64,000 nucleotides of DNA from Psychroflexus sp. MES1-P1E (GTDB taxonomy: Bacteria; Bacteroidota; Bacteroidia; Flavobacteriales; Flavobacteriaceae), in the NCBI RefSeq assembly GCF_002836055.1, contig NZ_PJBS01000351.1, forward strand, positions 1 through 64,000, read 5' to 3'. Shown piece by piece: positions 8,024 to 17,024 of the stretch (the stretch's first letter is position 1; each line of letters opens with the position of its first letter). The notes below the pieces were generated by a model, which saw nothing but the letters and a program-made list of their open reading frames with translations, had not been told where the DNA came from and did no database searches. The position numbers were made by a program, and so were the translations under genes.

Positions 8024-10193
8024 GGTATTGTTTTAATACCTTTATAATAAAGGATGTTCCATTTCCGAGAGTACTATTCACAATTATCTTTCCTCCTATT
8101 GCATCTATTGCTTCTTTTACAATTGTTAAACCAAGACCTGTTCCCTGAATTAAATCAACATTCTTTCCTCTAGAAAAAGGCTTAAAAATATTTTTAAGCT
8201 CTGATTTGGAAATTCCTATTCCATAATCTGTTATTGTAATAACGGTGTACTCTTTTTCGGAGGACAATGCAACAGTAATATTTTTAGTGGTTGGAGAATA
8301 CTTTACAGCGTTACCTATTAAATTGATGAAAATATTTCTACCTGATTTTTCATCAATAAAAATATCAGTATTTTTTAGACCTTCGGTATCAATTAGCTCT
8401 ATATCGTGTGATTTTTCACAGGCGCTAGAAACTTCATCAATTATTTCAGACATAAAGTCTCCTAGATTTATATCTACGGGATGTTGTATAATTTTACCTG
8501 CTTCAGCCTTACCAACAATTAAAATATCGTCTAGTAGTTTTGTCATATGCAAAACCTGATCTTCTATTTTGTCTAGTTTTTTTTGTATAATAATTGGCTC
8601 CATTTTAGCCCAGTATTTTTTAATAGAGCCTGCAGCAAAAAAAATTGATGATAACGGAGTTCTAAATTCATGAGAAGCCGTTGAAACGAATCTCGATTTT
8701 AATTCGTTTAATTCTTTTTGCTTTTCCAAGGCTTGGTTTAATTTTAAGGTTCTTTCATTTACCTTCAATTCTAACGCGTTACGATACCCATCCAACTCAG
8801 TGATATCTTGTCCTACTCCTAGTACACCCGTAATTTTTCCTTTAGCATCTCGACGTGTACTTGAGTTTAATAATACCATTACACGCTGTCCATCCTTAGC
8901 AAATAGGGGGAATTCATAGTTGGCAGTTTCTTGACCAAGCAACGCATCGTCCAATACTTTTTTAACCGACTCCCTATAATCTTCGGTGATGTAGTTTTGC
9001 ACCAAATCTTTCCCTAATACTTCGTCTTTTGTAAATCCAGTAATTTTTTCAGAAGTCTGGTTCCACTCATTTACAAGTCCTCTACTATCAATTCCAAAAA
9101 TAGGAGCATTCGCAGTATCAATTAACAATGTCAAATCATGAGCGACACGTTCCATTTCAGAGCGGTAAACATCAAGTTCAGTTTGATAAGCAAGTTCTTT
9201 GTTAGCAAGTATTAATTCATTTGCACGTTTTTGTTTTTCTTTATTGGCCAGGACTAATTCATCTGCTCGTTTTCCTTTCTCTTTGTTGGCTAGAATTAAT
9301 TCATTTGCCCTGTTATCTTTCTCTTTATTTTGAAAAGCAAGTTCGGTATTAGCGATCGCTAATTCGTCTGCGCGTTTTTGTTTCTCTTTGTTGGCTAGAA
9401 TTAATTCATCTGCCCTGTTATCTTTCTCTTTATTTTGGAAAGCAAGTTCGGTATTGGCGAGTATCAACTCCTCTGCACGTTTTTCTTTCTCTTTATTCTG
9501 AAAGGCAAGTTCGGTATTGGCGATGGCTAACTCATCTGCGCGTTTTTCTTTTTCATTATTCTGGAAAGCAAGTTCGGTATTGGCGAGTATCAACTCCTCT
9601 GCACGTTTTTCTTTTTCTTTATTTTGAAAAGCAAGCTCTTTATTGGCACTATTTAAATTATGGATATTTTCTTGTAACTCTACTCTCTTTTCTTTGAGCA
9701 AGTGCTCAGTTTTAGAGCGTTCTTTTTGTTCTTTTTTAAGATTTTTTTTTAATTTAATTTTGGCTTTTTCAGCTTCTGTGATGTCTGTCATGGAAACACC
9801 TACTCTATTTTCTAAAACTTTCCATGCGGTAACGCGATAAAACTTATCATATGCGGCGCCATAACTTTTAAATCTAATTTCCTCTCCTGTTTTATCAACA
9901 CTCGCAAAAGAAGTGAACCAATTGTCTTCTATGACATCCACGATTGAGGATATTTTTTTGTTTACTAATTGCTCCTGGGTTTTGCCAAAAAAATTTGCTA
10001 CTGAAATATTTAATGCCCGGGTATAAAAATCGATGGGTTGACTATTATTATCATAAATAAGCTCTATCACAAAAACCATGTCTGCCATATGATTAAAGAA
10101 TTCCTTATATGGTAGTTTTTTTGAAGACCTAGTGGCATTTTTTTTTAATGCAATGAGCTCCAATTCCAGTTCTTTATACGACGGTTTACTCAT
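8016..10193 (-). CDS. PAS histidine kinase with heptad-repeat coiled coil
   Basis: A 725-residue soluble kinase. Domains in order: an N-terminal PAS-like domain (about 30-140), a charged coiled coil (about 141-345) containing a near-perfect tandem repeat at 183-329, a PAS domain (about 350-470, with NEWNQTSEKITGF and a VGQDIT ending), a HisKA domain with phosphoacceptor H508 in ASHEFRTPLSS, and a HATPase domain with NLIGNAVKYS, DYGIGI and GTGLGL. The repeat is built from heptads, so the protein should form a long rigid dimer between its two sensory domains. It overlaps the next gene by 8 bases. No receiver is attached, so the hybrid downstream is the likely target. Upstream DNA (10194-10510) holds no gene. 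Confidence 0.9.
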   Translation of the reverse strand: MSKPSYKELELELIALKKNATRSSKKLPYKEFFNHMADMVFVIELIYDNNSQPIDFYTRALNISVANFFGKTQEQLVNKKISSIVDVIEDNWFTSFASVDKTGEEIRFKSYGAAYDKFYRVTAWKVLENRVGVSMTDITEAEKAKIKLKKNLKKEQKERSKTEHLLKEKRVELQENIHNLNSANKELAFQNKEKEKRAEELILANTELAFQNNEKEKRADELAIANTELAFQNKEKEKRAEELILANTELAFQNKEKDNRADELILANKEKQKRADELAIANTELAFQNKEKDNRANELILANKEKGKRADELVLANKEKQKRANELILANKELAYQTELDVYRSEMERVAHDLTLLIDTANAPIFGIDSRGLVNEWNQTSEKITGFTKDEVLGKDLVQNYITEDYRESVKKVLDDALLGQETANYEFPLFAKDGQRVMVLLNSSTRRDAKGKITGVLGVGQDITELDGYRNALELKVNERTLKLNQALEKQKELNELKSRFVSTASHEFRTPLSSIFFAAGSIKKYWAKMEPIIIQKKLDKIEDQVLHMTKLLDDILIVGKAEAGKIIQHPVDINLGDFMSEIIDEVSSACEKSHDIELIDTEGLKNTDIFIDEKSGRNIFINLIGNAVKYSPTTKNITVALSSEKEYTVITITDYGIGISKSELKNIFKPFSRGKNVDLIQGTGLGLTIVKEAIDAIGGKIIVNSTLGNGTSFIIKVLKQYHA
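9207..9647 (-). repeat. In-gene tandem repeat of 63- and 42-bp units
   Basis: Eight tandem units inside the kinase gene at 8016: five of 63 bp (21 residues, ANTELAFQNKEKEKRAEELIL-like, shown here shortened as ANxELAFQNKEK...) and three of 42 bp (14 residues, ANKEKQKRADELAI). The short unit is the long one minus one heptad, so all units keep the coiled-coil register. DNA identity between units is high, so copy number can change by recombination without breaking the frame. Confidence 0.85.
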
Positions 10194-10510
10194 AATTTCA
10201 TGATTTTAAATTAAATCTAGTGCGCTTTTGTTTTTAGATGTTTATTTACTTTCCGCTCACACTATCATAACCCATTGTTTCTGAACCTAACTTTAAACAA
10301 AGGGCCTTAACAGTGACAAAAGTTAACTTATATTAATTTACTAAAATTAAATTAATTACCGCAGTACACACACATAATTTAGTAGAAAAGTATATTTCTC
10401 TATTCTGGACTCTGCTTTTAAGCTAGACTTATATTTATTGAAAAATTATCTTTGTTTTCTACCAGGACTTTAGTATTCCTAAGGTCATTACATTCTTGCT
10501 CCATAATCCA
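10194..10510. other. Divergent intergenic region
   Basis: The DNA between the coiled-coil kinase (-) and the GAF kinase (+). It is AT-rich and holds no recognisable gene. The direct-repeat site at 10511-10540 occupies its right part. A weaker similar pair near 10461-10486 has 20-bp spacing and I do not count it. Confidence 0.4.
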
Positions 10511-10540
10511 TTCATCGACATTTAAAGGCCTCTCATCTGT
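10511..10540 (+). promoter_or_regulatory. LytTR-type direct-repeat site, copy b
   Basis: Half-sites TTCATCGAC (10511-10519) and CTCATCTGT (10532-10540) lie 21 bp apart, 116 bp before the GAF kinase at 10656. Spacing and orientation match the other four copies. The second half-site is the more divergent one. Confidence 0.55.
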
Positions 10541-10655
10541 ATAAAACCTGTAATTCGCAGGACGTAATAATTTATGATTAAGAAATTAATTATTTTCACT
10601 CATCAAAATTATTTTGGCAATTTTGAAAATAAATTATATGTCTAAATAAGCATTT

Positions 10656-11855
10656 ATGATTTCCCACGATATTCCACTGAATGAAAGTGAAAGGTTGAAA
10701 AGTTTGTATGAATATAATATTTTAGATACTTTACCTGAAGAGGATTTTGATGCCATTACAAAAATTGCTGCTAGTATTTGCAAGACCCCTATTTCACTCG
10801 TCTCTATTATTGATAAAAACAGGCAATGGTTTAAATCTCATCACGGATTAAATAGCACAGAAACGCCAAGAGATATTTCTTTTTGTTCCCACAGTATTTT
10901 AACTCCAAATGAATTATTTATTGTTAACGATGCTACAAAAGATGAATGCTTTTATGATAATCCACTAACTACAAATTACCCTAACGTTATTTTTTATGCA
11001 GGGGCTCCATTAAATAGTTCAGACGGTCATTGTTTAGGCACTTTATGTGTTATTGATAATACAGCGAGAAAGCTAAATAAAGATCAGAAAGAGAACTTAA
11101 AATTATTAGCAAAACAGGTCGTTAATTTATTGGAATTAAGGAGAAAGAACGCAGAATTATCACAGGCAAATGAGGAGGTTTTAAGGTTAAATAAACAATT
11201 AAGTGCATTTGCTTACAAGTTATCGCACGACATCAAGACCCCCATAAGTGGAATAAAGCATCTTTCTGAGATAATACAGGAAGATTATGCTCTCGCATTA
11301 GATAGTAAAGGAAAATCTTGGCTCGCACTAATTTCTTCTAGCAGCACCTATTTATATTCTTTGGTTGAAGGCATGTTGAATTTTACAAAATCTACAAATG
11401 CTGAAATAGTTTTTGAAACGTTTAATTTTGAGAAACTACTCGAACAGATTAAATCATCTTGTAATTGGGAGCATACATATATTATCAACTATACTAATTG
11501 TAATATTACTTTAAAACAATCAAAAATAGCTTTCATTCAAATATTTCAAAACCTACTCTCTAATAGCATAAAATTTGTAGATAAATCGCAATCTATTATT
11601 TCTATTTCTTTAGAGATTAACTCTAAATTTTACAAGATAATTTATAAAGATAACGGTCCTGGAATTGATAAAAAATACCACAAAAAAGTATTCGAACTTT
11701 TTGAAACTTTAGAGAAGAGCAGTAGTACTGGAATTGGTCTCCCTACTGTTTCAGATCTATTACAAAGGTTGGAAGGAAGTATTGAAATAGAAAGTCCGAA
11801 AGAAAAGAAATTAGGAATTGAGTTTTGTATAAAAATTCCAATAATAAAAGATTAA
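10656..11855 (+). CDS. GAF-domain histidine kinase
   Basis: A 399-residue soluble kinase. It has an N-terminal GAF domain (about 15-160) of the type that starts with a leucine-rich ERLKSLYEYNILDTLPE-like segment, then a short coiled coil, a HisKA domain with H191 in LSHDIKTPISG, and a HATPase domain with NLLSNSIKFV, DNGPGI and TGIGLP. The second G of the first G box is P (DNGPGI), which is common in this subgroup. It closely parallels the kinase at 43530-44738, which has the same size, order and histidine position, so the two are paralogues. No receiver or second gene follows. A LytTR-type site lies 116 bp upstream, so its level may be set by the nearby LytTR regulator. Confidence 0.88.
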   Translation: MISHDIPLNESERLKSLYEYNILDTLPEEDFDAITKIAASICKTPISLVSIIDKNRQWFKSHHGLNSTETPRDISFCSHSILTPNELFIVNDATKDECFYDNPLTTNYPNVIFYAGAPLNSSDGHCLGTLCVIDNTARKLNKDQKENLKLLAKQVVNLLELRRKNAELSQANEEVLRLNKQLSAFAYKLSHDIKTPISGIKHLSEIIQEDYALALDSKGKSWLALISSSSTYLYSLVEGMLNFTKSTNAEIVFETFNFEKLLEQIKSSCNWEHTYIINYTNCNITLKQSKIAFIQIFQNLLSNSIKFVDKSQSIISISLEINSKFYKIIYKDNGPGIDKKYHKKVFELFETLEKSSSTGIGLPTVSDLLQRLEGSIEIESPKEKKLGIEFCIKIPIIKD

Positions 11856-12594
11856 GAAATAGTCTCCCTTTTTAATCTTCTTTATTTATCATCTAATTTA
11901 AGGAGCAAAATATAGCATAAAAATTGGCGCGTCATCTCTGCTCTGTTTTTCAATAATAAAATTTACATATATCCTGCTCGTTTTAAAATACCCTCTACCT
12001 TTTTTGTCTTGTAAAAACAATTAAATTTTGTTGAGATTCATTTTATAAAGAGCTTAAGTTTAAAAACATAGGAAATGCTTTATAAATAAAATACCTAGAT
12101 CACTTATGCAAAAAGCAATTTTTATAATAGCTAGGTAACACACCATTCCTGCTTTTGAAACTCTAAAAGATTGACTTCCGGTGGTTATTTAAAGCTAAAT
12201 TGCTGACCTCGGATATGTTCAAGTCTGGGGTGTCGAATAAATGTTTAGTGTGTACATATTTCAGGACTGGTCATTATGGTTGTTAACAATAGTGCATAAG
12301 ATTGGATTCGTAGTTTAAGCCCCGAAGACCTATTGAGGTATCCAAAGATATTGCCACGCAAAAAAGGTAAAAACTACACCATATACCAGTAGAGTGCCTC
12401 TACGTATAAACTCCCAATATTTTAAAAAACGCTTAACGAAAACACCGCCTACAAAATCCTTAGGGATCATATAAGCAGAGACTGTTCATCTGCAAGATCT
12501 CACCCTCTAACTAACCACTAATTACACTCAACGAATATTAAATTAATTTATCCTAAAAGTTTTTAGTTTTAAAAAATGATAAAATATAAAAACC
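11856..12594. other. Intergenic region with mobile-element debris
   Basis: About 740 bases without an intact gene. A 17-base stretch at 12257-12273 matches the terminal sequence of the IS3 relic at 29838-29854. The DNA at 12290-12500 has short open stretches with stops and may be a decayed gene, but I cannot name it. The ice-binding protein gene starts immediately after. Confidence 0.45.
12257..12273 (-). mobile_element. Relic of an IS3-family end
   Basis: Read on the minus strand this is TGACCAGTCCTGAAATA, one base different from the end of the IS3 orfA relic (TGACCTGTCCTGAAATA at 29854-29838). It begins with TG, as IS3-family ends do. No transposase frame is preserved next to it, so it is probably a solo end left after decay. 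Confidence 0.45.
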
Positions 12595-15500
12595 ATGAAA
12601 ACAATTATTCTCTCCATCGCAATTATCGGATATAGTTTTAGTACTATAGCACAAGATGAACAGCCACCGATAGATATCTATCTTGGTACGGCGGCGAATT
12701 TTATATTGTTTACAGGAGCTGGAGCAATAGCCAATACTGGAATTTCTGACATTACCGGTGATGTTGGATCACACGCAGGAGCGATAGCTGGGTTTGGACT
12801 ACCTACAGTTTTAAATGGAACTATAGAAAACACCAATTCTACCACTGCACAAGCTTTATTGGATTTAGCAGCAGCCTGCGTTCAACTTCAAAATATACCA
12901 GCAACCATAACAGACCACAGTGGAATTTTTGGAAGTATAGAAGGGGAAACTATTTATCCAGGAGTTTATAGTAATGCCGCTGCAGTATCAATTACTGGAA
13001 CGCTAACTTTAGATGCTCAGGGAGATCCTGATGCTATGTTTATTTTTAAAATTACGGGCGCACTTAATTCGGTTGCTGGTGCTACAGTTCTTTTGGCCAA
13101 TGGTGCCTCCTCTGAAAATGTGTATTGGATTGCCGTTGGCGCACTTGCTTTGGGTGCAAACACAACTATGAAGGGAACCGCAATAGCATACCCAGGTGCT
13201 GTTTCATTAGGAGCAGGTTCAAGTATAGATGGAAGCTTATACTCTACAGTTGGCGCGATCGCAGTTGATTCAACAGAGGGGACAAAACCAACCTATAATA
13301 CTCCGTTTGGTTGTGATATAAATACTTATCTATTTCAGGATAACGATGTATACGCTATAGATTTAGCGTCAGGAAGTTCTTATGAAATTGCAACAGATAT
13401 CACTACAGGAAATATAAATGCAACGGGGTACAATCCAGTAGATGGATATATTTGGGGATCTTTAAGTGCACCAGAAAAAACGATAGTGCGTGTTGGTAAA
13501 AATTTCAATACAACTAGTTATTATATAGATGAGTTACCAAGTAGTGATAGAAAGATTGGTGATGTAAGTGCAGATGGTATCTATTATTTAAAAGGAGAAG
13601 ATACTACCTATTATAAAATAGACCTTGATCCTAGTTCTGCAAATTTCGCTCAACATCAATCAACAGAAAGCTTATCTCAAAACATAAGTATAGATGACTG
13701 GGCTTTTAATGCTGTTGATGGAAATTTATACGCCATAGAGAAAATCTCGAATATTTTATACCGCATTGACCCTTCAGACGGAAACGTACAAACTATGGGT
13801 GAAGTACCAATCTTATCTGGATCAACCTATACCTATGATGCAGTATATTTTGATGTAGATGGTCGTTTCTACATCTCAACAAGTGAAATAGGAACTATAT
13901 TCGTAGTGCAAAATGTTCAAGATCTAGAGGGCTCAAACCCTATAGATTCTAATCTGTTTGCCTTTGGACCTTCAAGTTCAAATAGCGATGGAGCACGTTG
14001 TCCAACAGCTCTTGTTGCTCAAGAAATTTGTGATAACGGCACAGACGATGATGGTGATGGTTTAATTGATTGTGAGGACCCTTCCTGCTCCGGGTTTGGC
14101 AGTTGTCCCATAATAGAATCGAATATTTCTGGAGGTAATGATGGTGGTTTAGAAAGCAACAATCGACTGTCTGATAAGATTAGTCAAAGAAATTATAATC
14201 GAGCAAAAATCAATTATAGATTTGATAGAGGTGTTGCTAGAAGAGTTTCAAAATCATCAAATTATGCAAAAAGAAGTCCAAATTCAAATTTTCAATTGCA
14301 AAACTTCATTCCACTTACCGTTATTAATGAAGATTATGTTATCGATTCCACTCCTATAGATTTGTTAGGAATCACTAATGCAGTAGACGTATATTCTGTT
14401 GATTATATTAAAAATGAGGAATCTATAGCGTCTGTTCTCGCTTTAAAAACTGAAAATGGTGTTTATGAACACACAAAATATATTTGTGATCGTTTATTAG
14501 GAGCCGAACTAATTTCAGTTTCGACTATGGAAATAAATGGACATAGTTTTATTAAATCTATCATTAGAAACACAGATAATTCTATTGAGTTTGTATTAAG
14601 CCTTTCGGCAAAAATCACGGATAACGAACAAAGTTTTTCAATTGAAAGCCACTGGAATATAGATCAATATGAAAAAAACATCACCTTTTATAATTTTCAA
14701 ATTTGGTCCAATTCAATAGATAATTTATTGTTATTAGGACAAGAGGTTCTCGACTTATTAGAGATTGAAAAACCCATTTCTGATTATAATAATTCGACCC
14801 CTCCATCTGTCTTTGTTAGAAAAGGAAAGTATTTTAATGGAAATCTAAAGTTGCAAATTGTGAATACTAATGCAAGTGAGACGATTTCTTTTACCGCTGG
14901 ATTAAGACAAACCGAAACAAGTACAGTCGAAAATATGACGTCTTCAATTGATTTAAACAAAGATTATATAATTGATTTAGAGTTTCCAACAGGAAGTTTA
15001 TTTGACATTGGTTTTAGAATTAGTGATGGTTTAGCGACACCAGATGATTTATTTATGTCTGATGGACCTTGGGGATATGATGATTCTGCTGTAAGTTCGA
15101 ATATTACTGCTTTTTTGATTGAACCTAATAGAATTATTTTTGAAGCTGATGAGTTTCCAGTTGAAAGAAATGTTTCTCTGAAAGCAGTAACAAGTGAATA
15201 TGTTGCAGTATACAGGGCATTAACGCCCCGATTTAATCCAGTCAATTTATCAGATTTTAACAGTCTTAAACTAAATGCAAAAGGAACAGGGAGCCTACAA
15301 ATAACATTTGTTAAAAAGAGTATCCTTAAGTGGGAAGATCAGTATAAAACAACGATTGAATTAACTGATGAAATTCAAGATTTTCATATTTCTTTTTCAG
15401 ATATTCAATCTAAACTAGAGTCTGAATTAGTCTTAGATGATTTGGTTACTATTGTATTTACTATGGTTTCTGAAAATGGAGAATTGGTAGCAAAAGGAAT

Positions 15501-15813
15501 GACCCTTGAAAATATTAGATTTTCAGTAGAAAACAATGAAATGACTACTTCTAATGATTTTAATAAATTACAAGCCATACCTAATCCAATGGGATCGAAT
15601 ACCAGTATTTATTTTGCTTCAAATCAATCTGAAGATATCATGTTCATGGTATATGACCAAACAGGGAAGCTAGTCTTGCAAAATAATTTTAAGACTTCTA
15701 TAGGAAAAAACCAACTCATATTCAACAGACAAAGTTTAAAGAGTGGGTTATATATCTGCCTGATAAAAAACTCAATAAACAATTACAATCCGCTTAAATT
15801 ATTAGTTAAATGA
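12595..15813 (+). CDS. Secreted DUF3494 ice-binding protein with T9SS tail
   Basis: A 1072-residue exported protein. A signal peptide (1-19, ending STIAQ) is followed by a DUF3494 ice-binding domain (about 28-235; key segments GDVGSHAGA, TLTLDAQGDPDAMFIFKI and GTAIAYPGAVSLGAGS). Next come a propeller-like domain (about 240-470), a calcium-type motif (EICDNGTDDDGDGLIDCEDP, about 480-500), a long beta-rich region (about 560-975) resembling carbohydrate-binding or galactose-binding folds, and a type A T9SS sorting domain (last ~75 residues, AIPNPM...GLYICLI). DUF3494 domains bind ice crystals and inhibit recrystallisation; the T9SS tail should put the protein on the surface or outside the cell. 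Most known DUF3494 proteins are about 250 residues, so this is an unusually elaborate one, perhaps linking ice to the cell or its polysaccharide. Confidence 0.9.
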   Translation: MKTIILSIAIIGYSFSTIAQDEQPPIDIYLGTAANFILFTGAGAIANTGISDITGDVGSHAGAIAGFGLPTVLNGTIENTNSTTAQALLDLAAACVQLQNIPATITDHSGIFGSIEGETIYPGVYSNAAAVSITGTLTLDAQGDPDAMFIFKITGALNSVAGATVLLANGASSENVYWIAVGALALGANTTMKGTAIAYPGAVSLGAGSSIDGSLYSTVGAIAVDSTEGTKPTYNTPFGCDINTYLFQDNDVYAIDLASGSSYEIATDITTGNINATGYNPVDGYIWGSLSAPEKTIVRVGKNFNTTSYYIDELPSSDRKIGDVSADGIYYLKGEDTTYYKIDLDPSSANFAQHQSTESLSQNISIDDWAFNAVDGNLYAIEKISNILYRIDPSDGNVQTMGEVPILSGSTYTYDAVYFDVDGRFYISTSEIGTIFVVQNVQDLEGSNPIDSNLFAFGPSSSNSDGARCPTALVAQEICDNGTDDDGDGLIDCEDPSCSGFGSCPIIESNISGGNDGGLESNNRLSDKISQRNYNRAKINYRFDRGVARRVSKSSNYAKRSPNSNFQLQNFIPLTVINEDYVIDSTPIDLLGITNAVDVYSVDYIKNEESIASVLALKTENGVYEHTKYICDRLLGAELISVSTMEINGHSFIKSIIRNTDNSIEFVLSLSAKITDNEQSFSIESHWNIDQYEKNITFYNFQIWSNSIDNLLLLGQEVLDLLEIEKPISDYNNSTPPSVFVRKGKYFNGNLKLQIVNTNASETISFTAGLRQTETSTVENMTSSIDLNKDYIIDLEFPTGSLFDIGFRISDGLATPDDLFMSDGPWGYDDSAVSSNITAFLIEPNRIIFEADEFPVERNVSLKAVTSEYVAVYRALTPRFNPVNLSDFNSLKLNAKGTGSLQITFVKKSILKWEDQYKTTIELTDEIQDFHISFSDIQSKLESELVLDDLVTIVFTMVSENGELVAKGMTLENIRFSVENNEMTTSNDFNKLQAIPNPMGSNTSIYFASNQSEDIMFMVYDQTGKLVLQNNFKTSIGKNQLIFNRQSLKSGLYICLIKNSINNYNPLKLLVK

Positions 15814-15816
15814 AGG

Positions 15817-15878
15817 GATTATCATAATGAAAAAAGGACAAAAGAGAAATCTTTTGTCCTTTTTTCATTATGATAATC
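15817..15878. terminator. Perfect 29-bp hairpin, bidirectional terminator
   Basis: The arms 15817-15845 and 15850-15878 are perfectly complementary over 29 bp with a 4-base loop. Each arm carries a six-base A or T run, so it can work in both directions. It begins 3 bases after the stop of the ice-binding gene. Confidence 0.85.
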
Positions 15879-15892
15879 TAAGGCGAAAGACT

Positions 15893-16077
15893 ATTCATAT
15901 TAAATTTAAAATGTCGCATGAATAAATTGAATTAGACTAAGACGTAACTCAGCACGGGTTTTTTGATTGATTGAAATTGAAAATAATTAGCATAGCCATA
16001 GTTATGGTTCTATTTTATGATGATTAATAAGTGGAAAAGAAACTGAGTTTATCCGATATTTGAATGCTAAATTGGTA
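15893..16077 (+). repeat. MITE-like repeat, copy A
   Basis: A ~185-bp non-coding repeat, related along its length to copies at 16661-16842 and (inverted) 38218-38401. Shared landmarks: AATAAATTGAATTA near the left, TTTTTTGATTGATT in the middle, AATTAG, and AAATTGGTA at the right end. This copy is the most degraded; its left end has lost the TACCAA tip. Confidence 0.7.
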
Positions 16078-16082
16078 TGATT

Positions 16083-16609
16083 AGGTATAAGACAGTCAGC
16101 CCCCAATAGGCCTTTCCTAAAGCAGCGATTGAATCTTTTCATGTAGCCGTTCTGCATCAATTTTCAATGTTATACATACTTAATCTCCACACAGTTTTTT
16201 TTACACCAATTTATATAAGTCTTAGAGGTAAACTCTAGGCCATTATCATATCTCGCCTCTTAAATTTTTCTATTTCTTCTTATAGATTTCTAAGGTTTTG
16301 ACAACAACTCTTGCCAAATAGGATAGCCCTTCATCTATAACAAATACTTTATGGTTGCAATCGTCAATCACATTAAAAAGAAGCCCCTCTCTGGAGTTGG
16401 TATGGGCGCCACTCATAAAATTCCCAGGGAACATTCATTGACTTTTGAAGCTCTTTCTAAAGGTTGTTTTACGAGTTTAACCAAGCGCCTTATGTGCTTA
16501 CCTTAAACTAATTTTCATCTCACGATACAAGCCTAAGACTCGTTTTCTGTTCCATTTTAAGCCTTCACTACGAATTTTTTGATCATACTCATCATACCTC
16601 TTGTTAGAC
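16083..16609 (-). mobile_element. Dead IS3-family OrfB (rve transposase)
   Basis: Reading the minus strand through several frameshifts and stops recovers typical IS3 OrfB segments: WNRKRVLGLYREMKI, FNVIDDCNHKVFVIDEGLSY with the first catalytic acidic residues, an EFTSKTYINWCKK-like stretch with the second Asp-Asn-Gly-Leu-Glu region, and a piece resembling the final IERFNR part. The gene cannot make an active enzyme. It lies between two same-direction copies of the MITE-like repeat. Confidence 0.8.
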
Positions 16610-16660
16610 ATGACTCATTGTGCTTATTGCTCTCTTCTTCATGATTTTAAAAACGCATTA

Positions 16661-16842
16661 TACCAAATAAAATTTATGGTGTCGTATAAATAAATTGAAT
16701 TATACGACGACATAGTTCAACATAGGTTTTTTGATTGATTCAAGTTAAACTAATTAGCATAGCCTTAGTTACGGTAATTATTTTTGATAAAAAGCAGACT
16801 AAAAAGAAACGATTTATTGCGACATTAAAGTTTAAATTGGTA
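16661..16842 (+). repeat. MITE-like repeat, copy B
   Basis: A 182-bp copy of the repeat family. It begins TACCAAATAAAATTTAT and ends TTTAAATTGGTA, so the ends form imperfect terminal inverted repeats. It shares a long near-identical core (CTTAGTTACGGTAATTATTT and following) with copy C. Confidence 0.75.
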
Positions 16843-17024
16843 GAAAATATAAGTCGCCAATTGAGTCGCTGAGATGATCAAAATTTTAACCTCAACGGGC
16901 TTGCAATTCTGGTTACTATACAATTCTTTGTTTTGAACTGGTATTTGTAGATGGTAATGTTCCATTCAATAATTGAATTTCCTAAAGTCTTATTTGAGTA
17001 AGCAACTTTTTTATATAAGTTAAT

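Noticed and set aside
9207-9647. Regular short repeats that could be read as a CRISPR array
   Set aside because: The units are directly adjacent, in frame inside a kinase gene, and encode heptads; there are no unique spacers and no cas genes.
10461-10486. TCTACC and CCTAAG near copy b
   Set aside because: Spacing is 20 bp and the second half is poor; probably chance next to the real site.
12488-12520. TCATCTGC and CTCTAAC before the ice-binding gene
   Set aside because: The half-sites are about 17 bp apart and weak, so I do not count them as a sixth regulatory site.
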